NCBI GenBank assembly: GCA_949282215.1
Contig: CASDPF010000006.1
Span: 32,984-96,983 of the forward strand
Direction of reading: 5' to 3'
Source: an uncultured bacterium
Lineage (GTDB): Bacteria > Cyanobacteriota > Vampirovibrionia > Gastranaerophilales > Gastranaerophilaceae
DNA: 64,000 bases
Shown here: one piece after another, positions 1 through 8,229 of the stretch
Layout: each line of letters starts with the position of its first letter
How positions within the stretch are numbered: the stretch's first letter is position 1
Program-made: the position numbers and the translations under genes
Notes under the pieces: generated by a model
The model's database searches: none
What the model was told of the DNA's origin: nothing
Seen by the model: the letters and a program-made list of their open reading frames with translations, nothing else

Positions 1-30
1 TTCTCCTCCTTGACGACTAATGAAAATGGG

Positions 31-66
31 AAACGCCAGTTCGGCTATCCGTATTGGCGTTTTTAT
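31..66 (+). terminator. Rho-independent terminator at left edge
   Basis: An 8-bp perfect stem AAACGCCA (31-38) / TGGCGTTT (55-62) with an inner CGG/CCG pairing, followed by a T-rich tract. It would end a phage transcript entering from the left, just before the small membrane protein and TerS. Confidence 0.7.
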
Positions 67-81
67 TTCAGAAAGGTTTGT

Positions 82-291
82 ATGTTAAGAGCACTTGCTA
101 AGTTTTTGATGTTTATTGTTCCATTATTTGTTTTGAACGGTCTAATGTGTGTCTTTTTCGAGAATAAAGATGTTGTTGATTACACAGTTTATACGACCAA
201 GAGAAAGAATTTCAAAAATGTCAAAAGGCGGGTGCTGCAACAGTATATACAGAAATGTTACGAGCAGGTGAACGAAAAAAACGACAGGTGA
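82..291 (+). CDS. Small single-pass membrane protein (hypothetical, phage)
   Basis: A 69-residue protein with one hydrophobic helix (about residues 8-28) followed by a basic, Lys/Arg-rich tail. I place the start at ATG 82 because GAAAGG lies just upstream (71-76). The in-frame ATG at 10 would put the 31-66 terminator hairpin inside the coding region. It stops 10 bases before terS. I do not recognise the family. A small helix-plus-basic-tail protein beside terS could be a lysis or superinfection protein, but nothing in the sequence decides this. Confidence 0.5.
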   Translation: MLRALAKFLMFIVPLFVLNGLMCVFFENKDVVDYTVYTTKRKNFKNVKRRVLQQYIQKCYEQVNEKNDR

Positions 292-300
292 TTGTTTTGA

Positions 301-810
301 ATGGAAGCGAAAAGAAGCAAGAAGAAATCAAAAAAACGCAACTGGGCAAAGCTCAAGGCGGAATATTGCACGACCGATATATCAATTCGTGCGATTGCGA
401 AAAAATACGGCATTCCGTATTCAACTGTCAACAGTCGGGCAATCAGGGAAAAATGGACGTCTCAGAAGGAAGTTGTTGTTAAGCATATTGACGCAGAGGT
501 TGAAGAAAAAGTATTGCAAAATGCGATAGAAAAAGAAATCGACCGAAAAGTCAAGGCAAATGAGCTCCATAATGAGCTATACGACAGGGGATTAGACGTA
601 GCGAAAATGCTGCTCGAAAAATATATGCAAGATTTGAGAGAAGGCAAGAAAAGAACCGGAGCAACCGCAGCAAATCTTGACTATCTTATGGGAGCTATAC
701 AAAAGGCTCAAAAAGGGCAGAGAATGTCATTAAATATTGATAATAATGACGTAATTGACGTTGAACCGGAAGTGAGAATAATATCAGGTCTCGATACTGA
801 TAAAATTTGA
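301..810 (+). CDS. Terminase small subunit (TerS-like)
   Basis: A 169-residue, highly charged protein with an N-terminal helix-turn-helix around residues 25-52 (IRAIAKKYGIPYSTV, then an REKW segment). This is the usual layout of terminase small subunits: a DNA-binding HTH that recognises the packaging site, then helices for ring assembly. It sits just upstream of the portal gene, as expected. Its large-subunit partner is not next to it but at the far end of the prophage (26854). The assignment rests on the HTH, size and position; a phage HTH regulator is the alternative. Confidence 0.65.
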   Translation: MEAKRSKKKSKKRNWAKLKAEYCTTDISIRAIAKKYGIPYSTVNSRAIREKWTSQKEVVVKHIDAEVEEKVLQNAIEKEIDRKVKANELHNELYDRGLDVAKMLLEKYMQDLREGKKRTGATAANLDYLMGAIQKAQKGQRMSLNIDNNDVIDVEPEVRIISGLDTDKI

Positions 811-849
811 TGTCAAAATCATACAAATTTACGGGGTTGATACTGCCAT

Positions 850-984
850 ATGGAAATAAGAAAAAATGTCCGTATTACAGGCGAGCAAAAGAAAATGCTT
901 GAATTTTTAAAAAAGCAACTTGATTGCTCAGAAAATACAGTTTTTAAAATAGCATTAATCAAACTTTATAAGGAACTGGCATGA
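850..984 (+). CDS. 44-residue ribbon-helix-helix-like protein
   Basis: A short frame that overlaps the portal start as ATGA (981-984). The product reads as a basic beta strand (RKNVRIT) followed by two helices (GEQKKMLEFLKKQL and a KIALIKLYKEL segment). That is the pattern of a minimal Arc/MetJ ribbon-helix-helix DNA-binding protein or of a small helical phage protein. Stop/start overlap and codon content argue that it is real. The upstream ACGGGG is only a weak ribosome-binding site, so it may be translated by coupling. Function unknown. Confidence 0.5.
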   Translation: MEIRKNVRITGEQKKMLEFLKKQLDCSENTVFKIALIKLYKELA

Positions 985-2894
985 GCTTTGAATATATTGT
1001 AGAAAAAGATAATAAAGTTAAGAAATTATCTGACGCCGAAGCCGATACACTGGCGAACCGTATCAGTTCCGATTTTGATGTGTTTAATTCACAAAGACGC
1101 CAAAATCTCGACAGAGCAGACGAACTCACACGAGAAATTTTCTTTAAGCGTGATAACAGCAAGACCTCAAACGAGCCCGGACATTTCTCTGATAGTGAAC
1201 AGGATAAATATGAAGGGTGGAAAACAAAGGTTAAAATGTGCAAGACCTATATGTTTTATCAGGTCTTAAAAGCATTTATCTGGAAAAATGTTTATTCAAA
1301 CGTCAACTCTATGTTTGACGTGTCAGGTGAAAATCAAGAAGCTGATAATGACAGTAATAAACAAAAAGCAGCACTTGTGGATTGTTTTGAGAAAATGGAG
1401 TATCAGAAAACCTGCGATAAATACATTGATTATGCTCTGATACACGGCGAATTAATTACTATGTGCTCTTGGAGAAAGAAAACAGAGGAGTACAGAAAAC
1501 GCATAGGGGTAGAGGATTTAGTCAATCCTAAAGCTATTGCAGCTATGGCAAAGGGTAAGTTTCATTTTATTGATGAGAGGGTGAAGTATGATAATCCGTA
1601 TGTATATGCGGTTAATCCTGCTAATTTTGTATTTGATGTTTCTCAAAAAGATAATTGGGACGATTGTCCGAAGATATTTAAGTCATATAAAACCCCTGAA
1701 GATATTATCAACAATAAATATTACACGATTTCTAAAGAAACAGCCGAAGAAATAAGAAATTTAGCTAAAAGACCTGAATCAACCGATTCGCAACTTGATA
1801 AAGACTTGGAAAGAGAATTAGCTAATGGCGGAACCGTTGAAGTTCTTGAACACTGGGGCAATCTCACACTTGAGGACGGAACTGTATTAAAGAACTGGCA
1901 TGTAGTAGTTGTAGCAAGAAAACATATTGTCAGATTTGCTAAGAACAACAGAATTGTTAATCCGTTTAACTATGGTTCATTCATTAATGACCCTGAAACA
2001 GGCAGAGGAATAAGCCTTTTGTATTGCGTTTTACCTCTTGCAGAATTGCAAGAAGATTTAATGAATAGAACTTGTGATATGCAGACATTACAAGAAAACC
2101 CGCCGATATATGCTCCGAGAGGTTTTTTTGAAGATGATGAGATAAAACTCTATCCGGGCAAGATTATAGAATTTGGCGACAATCTTTCACCGTCTGAAAT
2201 AAAGCAAATGGAATTCGCAGTATCAATATTTCTGCAAGACATTACGTTTATATCTGACATTATGTCGGAAGTATCAGGAATATTTCCTAATATGGCGGGA
2301 GCAGATGAGCAAAAAGCTAAAACAGCTACCGAAATAAGCACAAAAGCACAAGGGCAGCTAACAAGATTGTCAATGCTCATTGATACAATCAACCAATACA
2401 CTGTTATTCCTGATGTAAAAAAAGTTGCAAAATTAAGAGCTGATTTTAAATCCGGCGTTGAACAGATACTTATCAACAAAGGAAACGAGAAAGAATTAAT
2501 TGAGGTCAATGACAAAATAAGACAGGCAGAATATCGCTATACTTATTCAGATAGAACTGCAACTACAGAAAGAAGTAACAAAGCTGATCTTATTGCACAA
2601 GCGATAGAAAAATTTGCTCAATATATACCGCTCAATCTTCAAGAAGTGTTTACTTGGTATATGGAGCAGAAAGACGTTGAAAACCCTGAAAGATTTTTGC
2701 AGCAACAACAGTTAATCGAGCCGGAAGTTCAACAAGTTTTAATGAATAACCCGACACTATCGCCGATTATTAATCAGTTGCAAGATATGGTGCTTGCACA
2801 GAAACAGCAAAATGCAGTACCGCAACAAAACGAAAATCAGCCGGAGAATGTAATACCGGACGCAAGTATTCCGGAAGCACAACCACAGGAATAA
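981..2894 (+). CDS. Portal protein
   Basis: A 637-residue protein between terS and the scaffold/capsid pair, the standard portal position. The portal forms the dodecameric ring at one head vertex through which DNA is packaged and ejected. The sequence is helical and charged, with a Gln/Pro-rich C-terminal tail (from about residue 570, with QQQQ and PQQNENQPEN stretches) typical of podovirus portals. AAGGAA lies just before ATG 981. I recognise it by size, position and tail composition and not by a catalytic motif. Confidence 0.75.
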   Translation: MSFEYIVEKDNKVKKLSDAEADTLANRISSDFDVFNSQRRQNLDRADELTREIFFKRDNSKTSNEPGHFSDSEQDKYEGWKTKVKMCKTYMFYQVLKAFIWKNVYSNVNSMFDVSGENQEADNDSNKQKAALVDCFEKMEYQKTCDKYIDYALIHGELITMCSWRKKTEEYRKRIGVEDLVNPKAIAAMAKGKFHFIDERVKYDNPYVYAVNPANFVFDVSQKDNWDDCPKIFKSYKTPEDIINNKYYTISKETAEEIRNLAKRPESTDSQLDKDLERELANGGTVEVLEHWGNLTLEDGTVLKNWHVVVVARKHIVRFAKNNRIVNPFNYGSFINDPETGRGISLLYCVLPLAELQEDLMNRTCDMQTLQENPPIYAPRGFFEDDEIKLYPGKIIEFGDNLSPSEIKQMEFAVSIFLQDITFISDIMSEVSGIFPNMAGADEQKAKTATEISTKAQGQLTRLSMLIDTINQYTVIPDVKKVAKLRADFKSGVEQILINKGNEKELIEVNDKIRQAEYRYTYSDRTATTERSNKADLIAQAIEKFAQYIPLNLQEVFTWYMEQKDVENPERFLQQQQLIEPEVQQVLMNNPTLSPIINQLQDMVLAQKQQNAVPQQNENQPENVIPDASIPEAQPQE

Positions 2895-2897
2895 TTT

Positions 2898-3101
2898 ATG
2901 GACGAATTAGAAATTTTGAAAGAAAAAGCGGAACTGGTTTCCGGCAACGATTACCAAAAGATTAGAAATTATCAGATAGACAAGATTATAGCACTATCGA
3001 CATCAAACATTGAGCCATTAGAGCTTAAAGGAATGCTTAAACTTATTTCCTATACTGATAATTTTAAACAGGAATATGAAAAAAAAGTTAAGAAACAGTA
3101 G
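2898..3101 (+). CDS. Hypothetical 67-residue phage protein
   Basis: A small acidic-to-basic helical protein placed 3 bases after the portal stop and 9 bases before the scaffold gene. It has no membrane segment and no recognised motif. Small proteins between portal and scaffold often have accessory head-assembly roles, but that is only position-based. Confidence 0.5.
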   Translation: MDELEILKEKAELVSGNDYQKIRNYQIDKIIALSTSNIEPLELKGMLKLISYTDNFKQEYEKKVKKQ

Positions 3102-3110
3102 GAGTATTTT

Positions 3111-4040
3111 ATGGAAACAGAAGCGACTTTAGACACAGCACAAACAGAAGTATCAGACAACTCTATTGATACTACTTCACAGCAAGAGCCGTCAGATAAT
3201 GGCGATAACTCTCAAGGAGCAGCTAATCAAGAGCCTGAAAACAGTGGCGAAGGTACAGAGAACGGACAAAAAAATCCAAAATTTAAGACTTATGAGGACG
3301 CATTGGCAGGTTACGCCGAACTCGAAAAGAAACTCGGCGAACAGTCAAACGAACTCGGTGAGTTAAGAAAACAAGCGGAAGTTGCTAAGGAATTACAAAA
3401 GCAAATTGACGCTCAAAAACTGCAAGAAGCACAATCAAAAGGTTTCGATTCCGTTGAAGAATTTGAAACAAATCAGGAAGTAGTAAATTTTGAAGCGGAT
3501 GAATATGCAAAATATCTTGATAAATGTGACTACCCTGAAGAAATGGTAAAACTTCTCGCAGAATATCGTAAAAATCCGTCTCCGGAAACTTTAAGTCTAA
3601 TAGAAGCAGATTTTCCAGTAGAAGTATTGAAACAAGTTGCAGGAAATGTAGCTATTCTCAAAGGACAACTTCAAGAAAAAAGAAACGAAGCCCTTTCAAA
3701 TCAGGTTTACAACTCTGCAAAAGAATATCTTGACGTAAATGTTAATAAATACGAGCAAGAGTTCAAAAATCCCGCTTTTGCGGCATTATACGGCGAAGCC
3801 TTCAGGGCTTATGGTTGCGATTTAGACACAGATAAATTCGTATCTCTTATGAGGCAATACGCTCAATCTGTTATCAAAGCCAATGGCATAAAAAATAGCA
3901 TTGCATTGGAAAACAGCAATGCAACTGATGAAATCGCCGGCTTGACAGGGGTAGGAAGTTCGCAGCCTGCACCGCAAGAGAAAAATATCCTTGAAATGAC
4001 AGAGGATGAAGTGCGAAAAGAGTTACGTAAATACAGATAA
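3111..4040 (+). CDS. Capsid scaffolding protein
   Basis: A 309-residue, strongly acidic protein lying immediately before the major capsid gene. Residues 1-55 are low complexity (Gln, Asp, Ser, Asn, Glu). Residues 60-120 are predicted coiled coil (ELEKKLGEQ and following), and the C-terminal tail is a short charged helix. This architecture, with its position, is that of a scaffolding protein that directs procapsid assembly and then leaves. A TAGGAG ribosome-binding site precedes ATG 3111. Confidence 0.75.
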   Translation: METEATLDTAQTEVSDNSIDTTSQQEPSDNGDNSQGAANQEPENSGEGTENGQKNPKFKTYEDALAGYAELEKKLGEQSNELGELRKQAEVAKELQKQIDAQKLQEAQSKGFDSVEEFETNQEVVNFEADEYAKYLDKCDYPEEMVKLLAEYRKNPSPETLSLIEADFPVEVLKQVAGNVAILKGQLQEKRNEALSNQVYNSAKEYLDVNVNKYEQEFKNPAFAALYGEAFRAYGCDLDTDKFVSLMRQYAQSVIKANGIKNSIALENSNATDEIAGLTGVGSSQPAPQEKNILEMTEDEVRKELRKYR

Positions 4041-4057
4041 CAAAGGAGTAATAAAAA

Positions 4058-4951
4058 ATGGCTATAGAAACTTTAGTAAAAACTACGTTTTCTGACGCAT
4101 TCAGAGATGAAATTTGGCAAGACCTCTCCGCAGGTAAATTAATGACGCCGGATTTCAAGAAAAACGTAAAAATCGGTGACGAAGTGGACGTCCAATTCCA
4201 CGATGTTGTAACTTTGCTTGATTATACAGGCGGTGATTTGGATATTGAAAGCGTAGAAACAGCTTCAACCACAACCGTTAAGGTTAAAATCAACAAAGGT
4301 AAAGCAGTGTTCTTCAAGATTGATGAACAAAAGGTAAGACAGATTGAAGCTGCCAAAACTAACGAGGAAAAAATTAAACTCGTTAAAGAATATTCTTCCG
4401 ACGCTAGAGAACAGTTTGCAAGAGCTATTAACGAAGCGTGCTGCAAAGAATATGTCAGAGCAGGTCATATTATTGATAATGCAGGGGCAGCAATTACTGT
4501 TACATCCGACAATGTTCACAAAATATTTGCAAAAGCAAAAGTTGAACTTAAAAAAGGCGACGGCAAAGGACATACAGCATGGTCTGACGGTAATATGCTT
4601 GCAATTATCTCAACTGATATGGAAGCGTTCTTGTCAACTCAGAACCTCTTGCAATACTCAGATGTAATGGCAAAACATTACAAAAAAGGTTTTGCGGGCA
4701 CATTTATGGGATTTAATGTTATTGTTGACGACGCTATCTGCAAAGATACCGAAGGAAACGAATATCCGTTATTCGGTCGTTCCGGCAAAACACTTGCAGG
4801 TGGTGTACAAGATGATTTCGCTCTTGAATCCGGTAAAAAGGTTGGTGGGTTTGACACTCACTACTGGGGTAAAGGCGTTTTCGGAGTTAAAGCTCCACTG
4901 GCTTATCTGCTTTGCACAGCAAAACTTAAAGCAGAATTCAAGGCTGCATAG
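4058..4951 (+). CDS. Major capsid protein
   Basis: A 297-residue protein directly after the scaffold, with a strong AAAGGAG ribosome-binding site at 4042-4048. Features fit an HK97-fold capsid protein of the P22 gp5-type/coat family: an N-terminal region with FSDAFRDEIW and the GDEVDVQFHD strand, a central charged helix, and a Gly-rich C-terminal strand region. A terminator hairpin overlaps the stop codon, which could enrich capsid transcripts over downstream ones. Called on position, length and fold-like pattern. Confidence 0.75.
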   Translation: MAIETLVKTTFSDAFRDEIWQDLSAGKLMTPDFKKNVKIGDEVDVQFHDVVTLLDYTGGDLDIESVETASTTTVKVKINKGKAVFFKIDEQKVRQIEAAKTNEEKIKLVKEYSSDAREQFARAINEACCKEYVRAGHIIDNAGAAITVTSDNVHKIFAKAKVELKKGDGKGHTAWSDGNMLAIISTDMEAFLSTQNLLQYSDVMAKHYKKGFAGTFMGFNVIVDDAICKDTEGNEYPLFGRSGKTLAGGVQDDFALESGKKVGGFDTHYWGKGVFGVKAPLAYLLCTAKLKAEFKAA

Positions 4952-4974
4952 GGTCTCTCCTATGCACCTTTTTT
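4945..4974 (+). terminator. Terminator/attenuator overlapping the capsid stop codon
   Basis: An 8-bp perfect stem TGCATAGG (4945-4952) / CCTATGCA (4959-4966), loop of six, followed by CCTTTTTT. The capsid stop codon TAG (4949-4951) sits inside the 5' arm. Phage genes continue on the same strand immediately after, so it probably works as a partial terminator. Confidence 0.75.
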
Positions 4975-5007
4975 AGTAGTAGATTTCAATAAAAGGAGTA
5001 ATAAATT

Positions 5008-5394
5008 ATGGCAAGAGATGAAATATCTTTACAGTATATGACTTATGACGCTACTGATTCTGTTGGCAGTGCTGATATTACCAAACAGACAGTAACACAA
5101 GCAAATGGTATTAAACTTAATAATGCTTTCGCTTGCAAAGACAATTCCGTCAAAATTATTGTTGAAAATACAGCAACTTCTGACTGTACATTGACACTCA
5201 AGGCAGGCGAAAAGCAGAACGGTATCTTGGGAGATTCAGTTATTGCATTGAAAAAATCCGCAGTAACTGTTATTGCACCGCTTAGAGATATGGCACGCTA
5301 CGAAAACAAGGACGGATCTATTGATATAGATTTTTCCGAAAGTTTCACAGGTACAATTTTTGCAGTCGCAGAAAAAGCAGGTTTGGGGTCATAA
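5008..5394 (+). CDS. Capsid decoration/stabilisation protein (putative)
   Basis: A 128-residue, beta-rich protein right after the major capsid gene, with an AAAGGAG ribosome-binding site. It is Thr/Ala/Val-rich and has strands such as SVKIIVENT and TLTLKAGEKQN. Small beta proteins at this place commonly decorate or cement the capsid. No catalytic motif. The gene is enclosed between two hairpin terminators (4945-4974 and 5393-5419), as often seen for abundant head proteins. Confidence 0.55.
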   Translation: MARDEISLQYMTYDATDSVGSADITKQTVTQANGIKLNNAFACKDNSVKIIVENTATSDCTLTLKAGEKQNGILGDSVIALKKSAVTVIAPLRDMARYENKDGSIDIDFSESFTGTIFAVAEKAGLGS

Positions 5395-5419
5395 AAAAGG
5401 GGGACAATTCCCCCCTTTT
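5393..5419 (+). terminator. Terminator after the decoration gene
   Basis: Hairpin AAAAGGGGG / CCCCCTTTT with the loop ACAATTC, beginning at the stop codon of the preceding gene. It is a second probable attenuator within the structural operon. Confidence 0.7.
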
Positions 5420-5443
5420 GAAGCGAAAAGGAGATTTTTTAAA

Positions 5444-5947
5444 ATGGAAAAAACTTATAATATAAAAAACAAACAAACAGGTTATATCTTCAATATGAGC
5501 AAGGCTGATTGTGACAGATTGGTACTTGAAGAACCTTATAATTTTGAAGTAGTTGACAAAGATTATGTTTCTCCGATAAAGGAAGAACCAAAAGAAACTC
5601 CTACTTTTAAAAAGGTTGTCGTTGAAGATAAACCGAAAACTCTTGAAGATTATTCAGTACCCGAACTAAAAGAGTATCTAACAAAAAATAATATTGAATT
5701 TAAGTCTAGTGCAAAAAAAGCTGAACTTCTTGAATTGGCTCTTAAAGTTGGTACTAACGAATCAAATTTAAGAGATAAGGCTGATGAATATGGCGTAGAA
5801 TACACTGATGAAACTTCTGATAGTGAACTGGAAACAGCTATTATTGAAAAATTAACAGCTATTGTCAAAGAAAAAGACATTGAATTGACACAAAATCCGG
5901 TAACGATTGATTATTTAGAAGATTTATTGAAAGATAATGAGGAATAA
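5444..5947 (+). CDS. HeH/SAP-like domain phage protein
   Basis: A 167-residue acidic protein. Residues 66-98 (LEDYSVPELKEYLTKNNIEF and following) have the look of a HeH/LEM or SAP helix-extended-loop-helix domain, and a weaker second copy may follow (NLRDKADEYGVEYTDE). Such domains occur in small phage proteins between capsid and head-tail adaptor genes and may bind nucleic acid or act in head completion. The start is ATG 5444 with AAAAGGAG at 5426-5433; the upstream in-frame ATG would place the terminator hairpin inside the gene. Confidence 0.6.
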   Translation: MEKTYNIKNKQTGYIFNMSKADCDRLVLEEPYNFEVVDKDYVSPIKEEPKETPTFKKVVVEDKPKTLEDYSVPELKEYLTKNNIEFKSSAKKAELLELALKVGTNESNLRDKADEYGVEYTDETSDSELETAIIEKLTAIVKEKDIELTQNPVTIDYLEDLLKDNEE

Positions 5948-5950
5948 TCT

Positions 5951-6622
5951 AGGACTATCACTTTTATTGATTTATACAATGAAATGACTGGTCAGGCTTG
6001 GTCAATGTTTGACGGCGAAGTCGAAGCAATGGACGAATTTGAAAGCTCCGTTACGACTTCTATCCAAAAAGCATTGAACTCATTATGGTGTTCTTATAAA
6101 TTTCCATTCAGAAATAAAACTATGAAGTTTAAAACAAGGAGTGGAGTTAATCAATATTCCACTCCGAATGGAAATATAGCACAAAAAATATTGAAAAATA
6201 AAAAGGTTTACGGTGTTAAAATCGGTAAAAACTACCTTGAATATGAGCCGGATTTTGAAACCTTAGAGGATGAAACCGGAACCCCCGAAAAATTCTATGT
6301 AAAAAATGATAAATTATTTTTATATCCTACTCCCGACGATAGCTATGATGTCGAGATAGAATATTGGACAATTTTTGCGGCTTGTGATGAGGACGGAAAT
6401 TCAAAAGCTACATTGGAAGTCGACACAGATTATATTGATATTGATGAGAAATACGAGAGTATTTTCAAGGCGGCATTATTGCCTTTATGTATGGTTTATG
6501 CAATCGCTTCTGATTCCGATGAAAACCATTCAGGGTATCAAAGGCAATACGAGGACGCATACAAAATTCTAGTTGAATTTACTCGTGGTATTGAAATTGA
6601 CAAAAGAATTGGGTGGCGATAA
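5951..6622 (+). CDS. Head-tail adaptor / tail tubular protein A-like, apparent AGG start
   Basis: A 223-residue protein resembling podovirus head-tail adaptors (T7 gp11 or P22 gp4-like): an N-terminal helical part, then beta strands (EKFYVKNDKLFLYPTP) and a C-terminal helix. It completes the portal vertex. From AGG 5951 the frame reads TITFIDLYNEMTGQ with GAGGA seven bases upstream, the normal place for an initiator. There is no ATG, GTG or TTG there; the first ATG is 5984, without a ribosome-binding site, and would drop 11 residues including the first helix. Ends in TAATG overlap with the next gene. Confidence 0.7.
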   Translation, partial: RTITFIDLYNEMTGQAWSMFDGEVEAMDEFESSVTTSIQKALNSLWCSYKFPFRNKTMKFKTRSGVNQYSTPNGNIAQKILKNKKVYGVKIGKNYLEYEPDFETLEDETGTPEKFYVKNDKLFLYPTPDDSYDVEIEYWTIFAACDEDGNSKATLEVDTDYIDIDEKYESIFKAALLPLCMVYAIASDSDENHSGYQRQYEDAYKILVEFTRGIEIDKRIGWR

Positions 6623-6990
6623 TGTTTATAGTTGATGAAAAAACCGGAGATATAACTCTGACGCAGGGTGATACTGGAGAATATGTTGTATCGGGATTGC
6701 CTATTGACCAAAATTATACTGTTTATTTAGCTATTCAAGACGCTAACAGAAACCCTGTCGGGGATGAGCTTGTCGCTACTGCCAATTTAAGAAGTAGCGT
6801 TTCCCTGAAGTTTACAGCAGCCTTAACTGATTTATTAACAGTTAAAAAGAACAACGATACAGAAACCTACTATTTTGGCGTAAAACTTTGCGATAAATTA
6901 GGCAACGAAGATACGTTATTACTGGCTAATAAGCAAATTGGAGACCAAAATACAATAACGGTATATCCGAAGAAAGTTGAAGGTATCTAA
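6622..6990 (+). CDS. Beta-rich phage structural protein (Ig-like/BppU-N-like, putative)
   Basis: A 122-residue protein starting at ATG 6622 in a TAATG overlap with the adaptor. It is mostly beta strands (GDITLTQGDTGEYVVSGL, VYLAIQDANRNPV), reminiscent of the N-terminal domain of baseplate upper proteins that hold a fibre. Its place between adaptor and tail fibre agrees with a fibre-attachment role. No direct family match is claimed. Its TAA stop shares its last A with the AGG start of the fibre gene. Confidence 0.5.
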   Translation: MFIVDEKTGDITLTQGDTGEYVVSGLPIDQNYTVYLAIQDANRNPVGDELVATANLRSSVSLKFTAALTDLLTVKKNNDTETYYFGVKLCDKLGNEDTLLLANKQIGDQNTITVYPKKVEGI

Positions 6991-8096
6991 GGGTTGATGT
7001 TTCAAGTAAAAATAATAATATAAGAGTTTCTGTATCATCAAGAAACAATATTAATGCTGTCGAGACATCAAACAGCATGGCTGAATATTGGGCAGATATT
7101 GCCGAACAATGGGCAACATCTGATAATATGGTTGAAAATACCGACTATTCGGCAAAGTATTATGCACAAAAAGCCGAAGATAATGCCGAAACATCTGATA
7201 GTTTGTTACAACAAACAAAAAACGCAGCAGAAAAGGCACTTGATGATATTTCTCAAAACGCTCAATCTTCGTTAAGTGAAATGTTGGAAACAAAGAATAG
7301 TTATGTAGCAACTATTCAGGAAACAGCAGAAACAGCAGCCGAAAGTATTGAAACACAAACTGAAACAGCAATAACATCTATAAAAACTGAAGGAGCTACA
7401 CAAAGAGCAGCATTGCAAGCAGATGTTGCAACAGCACAGCAGGCAGCAGAAGAAGCAGCAGACAGTGCGGCGGAAGCATTAACGAGTGAACAAAATGCGG
7501 CTTCATCCGCAAGTCAGGCATTATCGAGTAAAAACGCTGCAAAAACCAGTGAAAACAATGCAAAAACTTCTGAAAACAATGCGAAAACCTCTGAAACAAA
7601 TGCGTTAAATTCCGCAAATACTGCAACAAGTAAAGCTACGGTTGCAACAACACAGGCGGGAATAGCAACGACGCAGGCAGGAATAGCAACAACAAAAGCG
7701 GGAGAAGCTGCGGACAGTGCAACCGCAGCAAGCCAATCAGCAGCAACAGCACAGCAGGCAGCAGAAGAAGCCACTAAGGGAGTTCAGCCCGCAACGACAA
7801 CATCTCTTGGCGGAGTTATAGTAGGTGAAAATTTATCAGTCGAAACTGACGGAACTATTAAAGCTGATGTCGGCATTGACGATATTCCTACAAATGTGTC
7901 GGAATTAGTAAATGATAAAAATTACTTATCATCTAATGACACAATAAAAGTTCAAGAAATTGAACAAGACGAGTATAATAATTTGGCAGTTAAAGATCCA
8001 AATGTTTTATATATTATTTGTACTCAATTTTTGATTTGGGGGACTGCTTCTTGGGGTGTAGGAACGTGGGGACTGCAAGATGCCGAGACTAATTAG
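6990..8096 (+). CDS. Tail fibre/appendage protein, apparent AGG start
   Basis: A 368-residue, Ala/Thr/Glu-rich protein. Residues 30-260 are low-complexity heptad-like repeats (for example ATTQAGIATTQAGIATT and repeated KTSENNA), as in trimeric helical fibre shafts. The C-terminal end has a Trp-rich FLIWG...WGVGTWG motif. From AGG 6990 the frame reads VDVSSKNNNIRVSV with GAAGG six bases upstream, and the preceding stop overlaps as TAAGG. The first ATG in frame is 7077, which lacks a ribosome-binding site and would remove the first 29 residues, probably the attachment segment. Confidence 0.65.
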   Translation, partial: RVDVSSKNNNIRVSVSSRNNINAVETSNSMAEYWADIAEQWATSDNMVENTDYSAKYYAQKAEDNAETSDSLLQQTKNAAEKALDDISQNAQSSLSEMLETKNSYVATIQETAETAAESIETQTETAITSIKTEGATQRAALQADVATAQQAAEEAADSAAEALTSEQNAASSASQALSSKNAAKTSENNAKTSENNAKTSETNALNSANTATSKATVATTQAGIATTQAGIATTKAGEAADSATAASQSAATAQQAAEEATKGVQPATTTSLGGVIVGENLSVETDGTIKADVGIDDIPTNVSELVNDKNYLSSNDTIKVQEIEQDEYNNLAVKDPNVLYIICTQFLIWGTASWGVGTWGLQDAETN

Positions 8097-8229
8097 AAGT
8101 GCAGTATATTTAGGCGAACATCAATTATCTTCCGGTGTTCCTTTGTATTTTCAAGGGAAGTTGGTCGAGAAAATGTATTTTAAAGGTTTTGTTGTCTATA
8201 GAATTACAAAAACGAAGGTAAATAAATGA
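8080..8229 (+). CDS. Small 49-residue phage protein
   Basis: A short frame starting inside the fibre gene's end (ATG 8080) and ending in ATGA overlap with the next gene (8226). The product is basic with beta-strand character (VYLGEHQLSSGVPLYFQGK). It has GGGGAC about 7 bases upstream. The overlap at both ends and the lack of any other explanation for the 130-base gap support it being a gene. Function unknown; perhaps a tail-tip or chaperone peptide. Confidence 0.55.
   Translation: MPRLIRSAVYLGEHQLSSGVPLYFQGKLVEKMYFKGFVVYRITKTKVNK

Noticed and set aside
810..902. 30-codon frame overlapping the TerS stop (TGATG)
   Set aside because: Overlaps the better 850-984 frame, has no ribosome-binding site of its own and no recognisable composition; mentioned only as a possibility.
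7396..7774. Minus-strand frames opposite the tail fibre repeats
   Set aside because: Shadows of the Ala/Thr-rich repeats; no ribosome-binding site.
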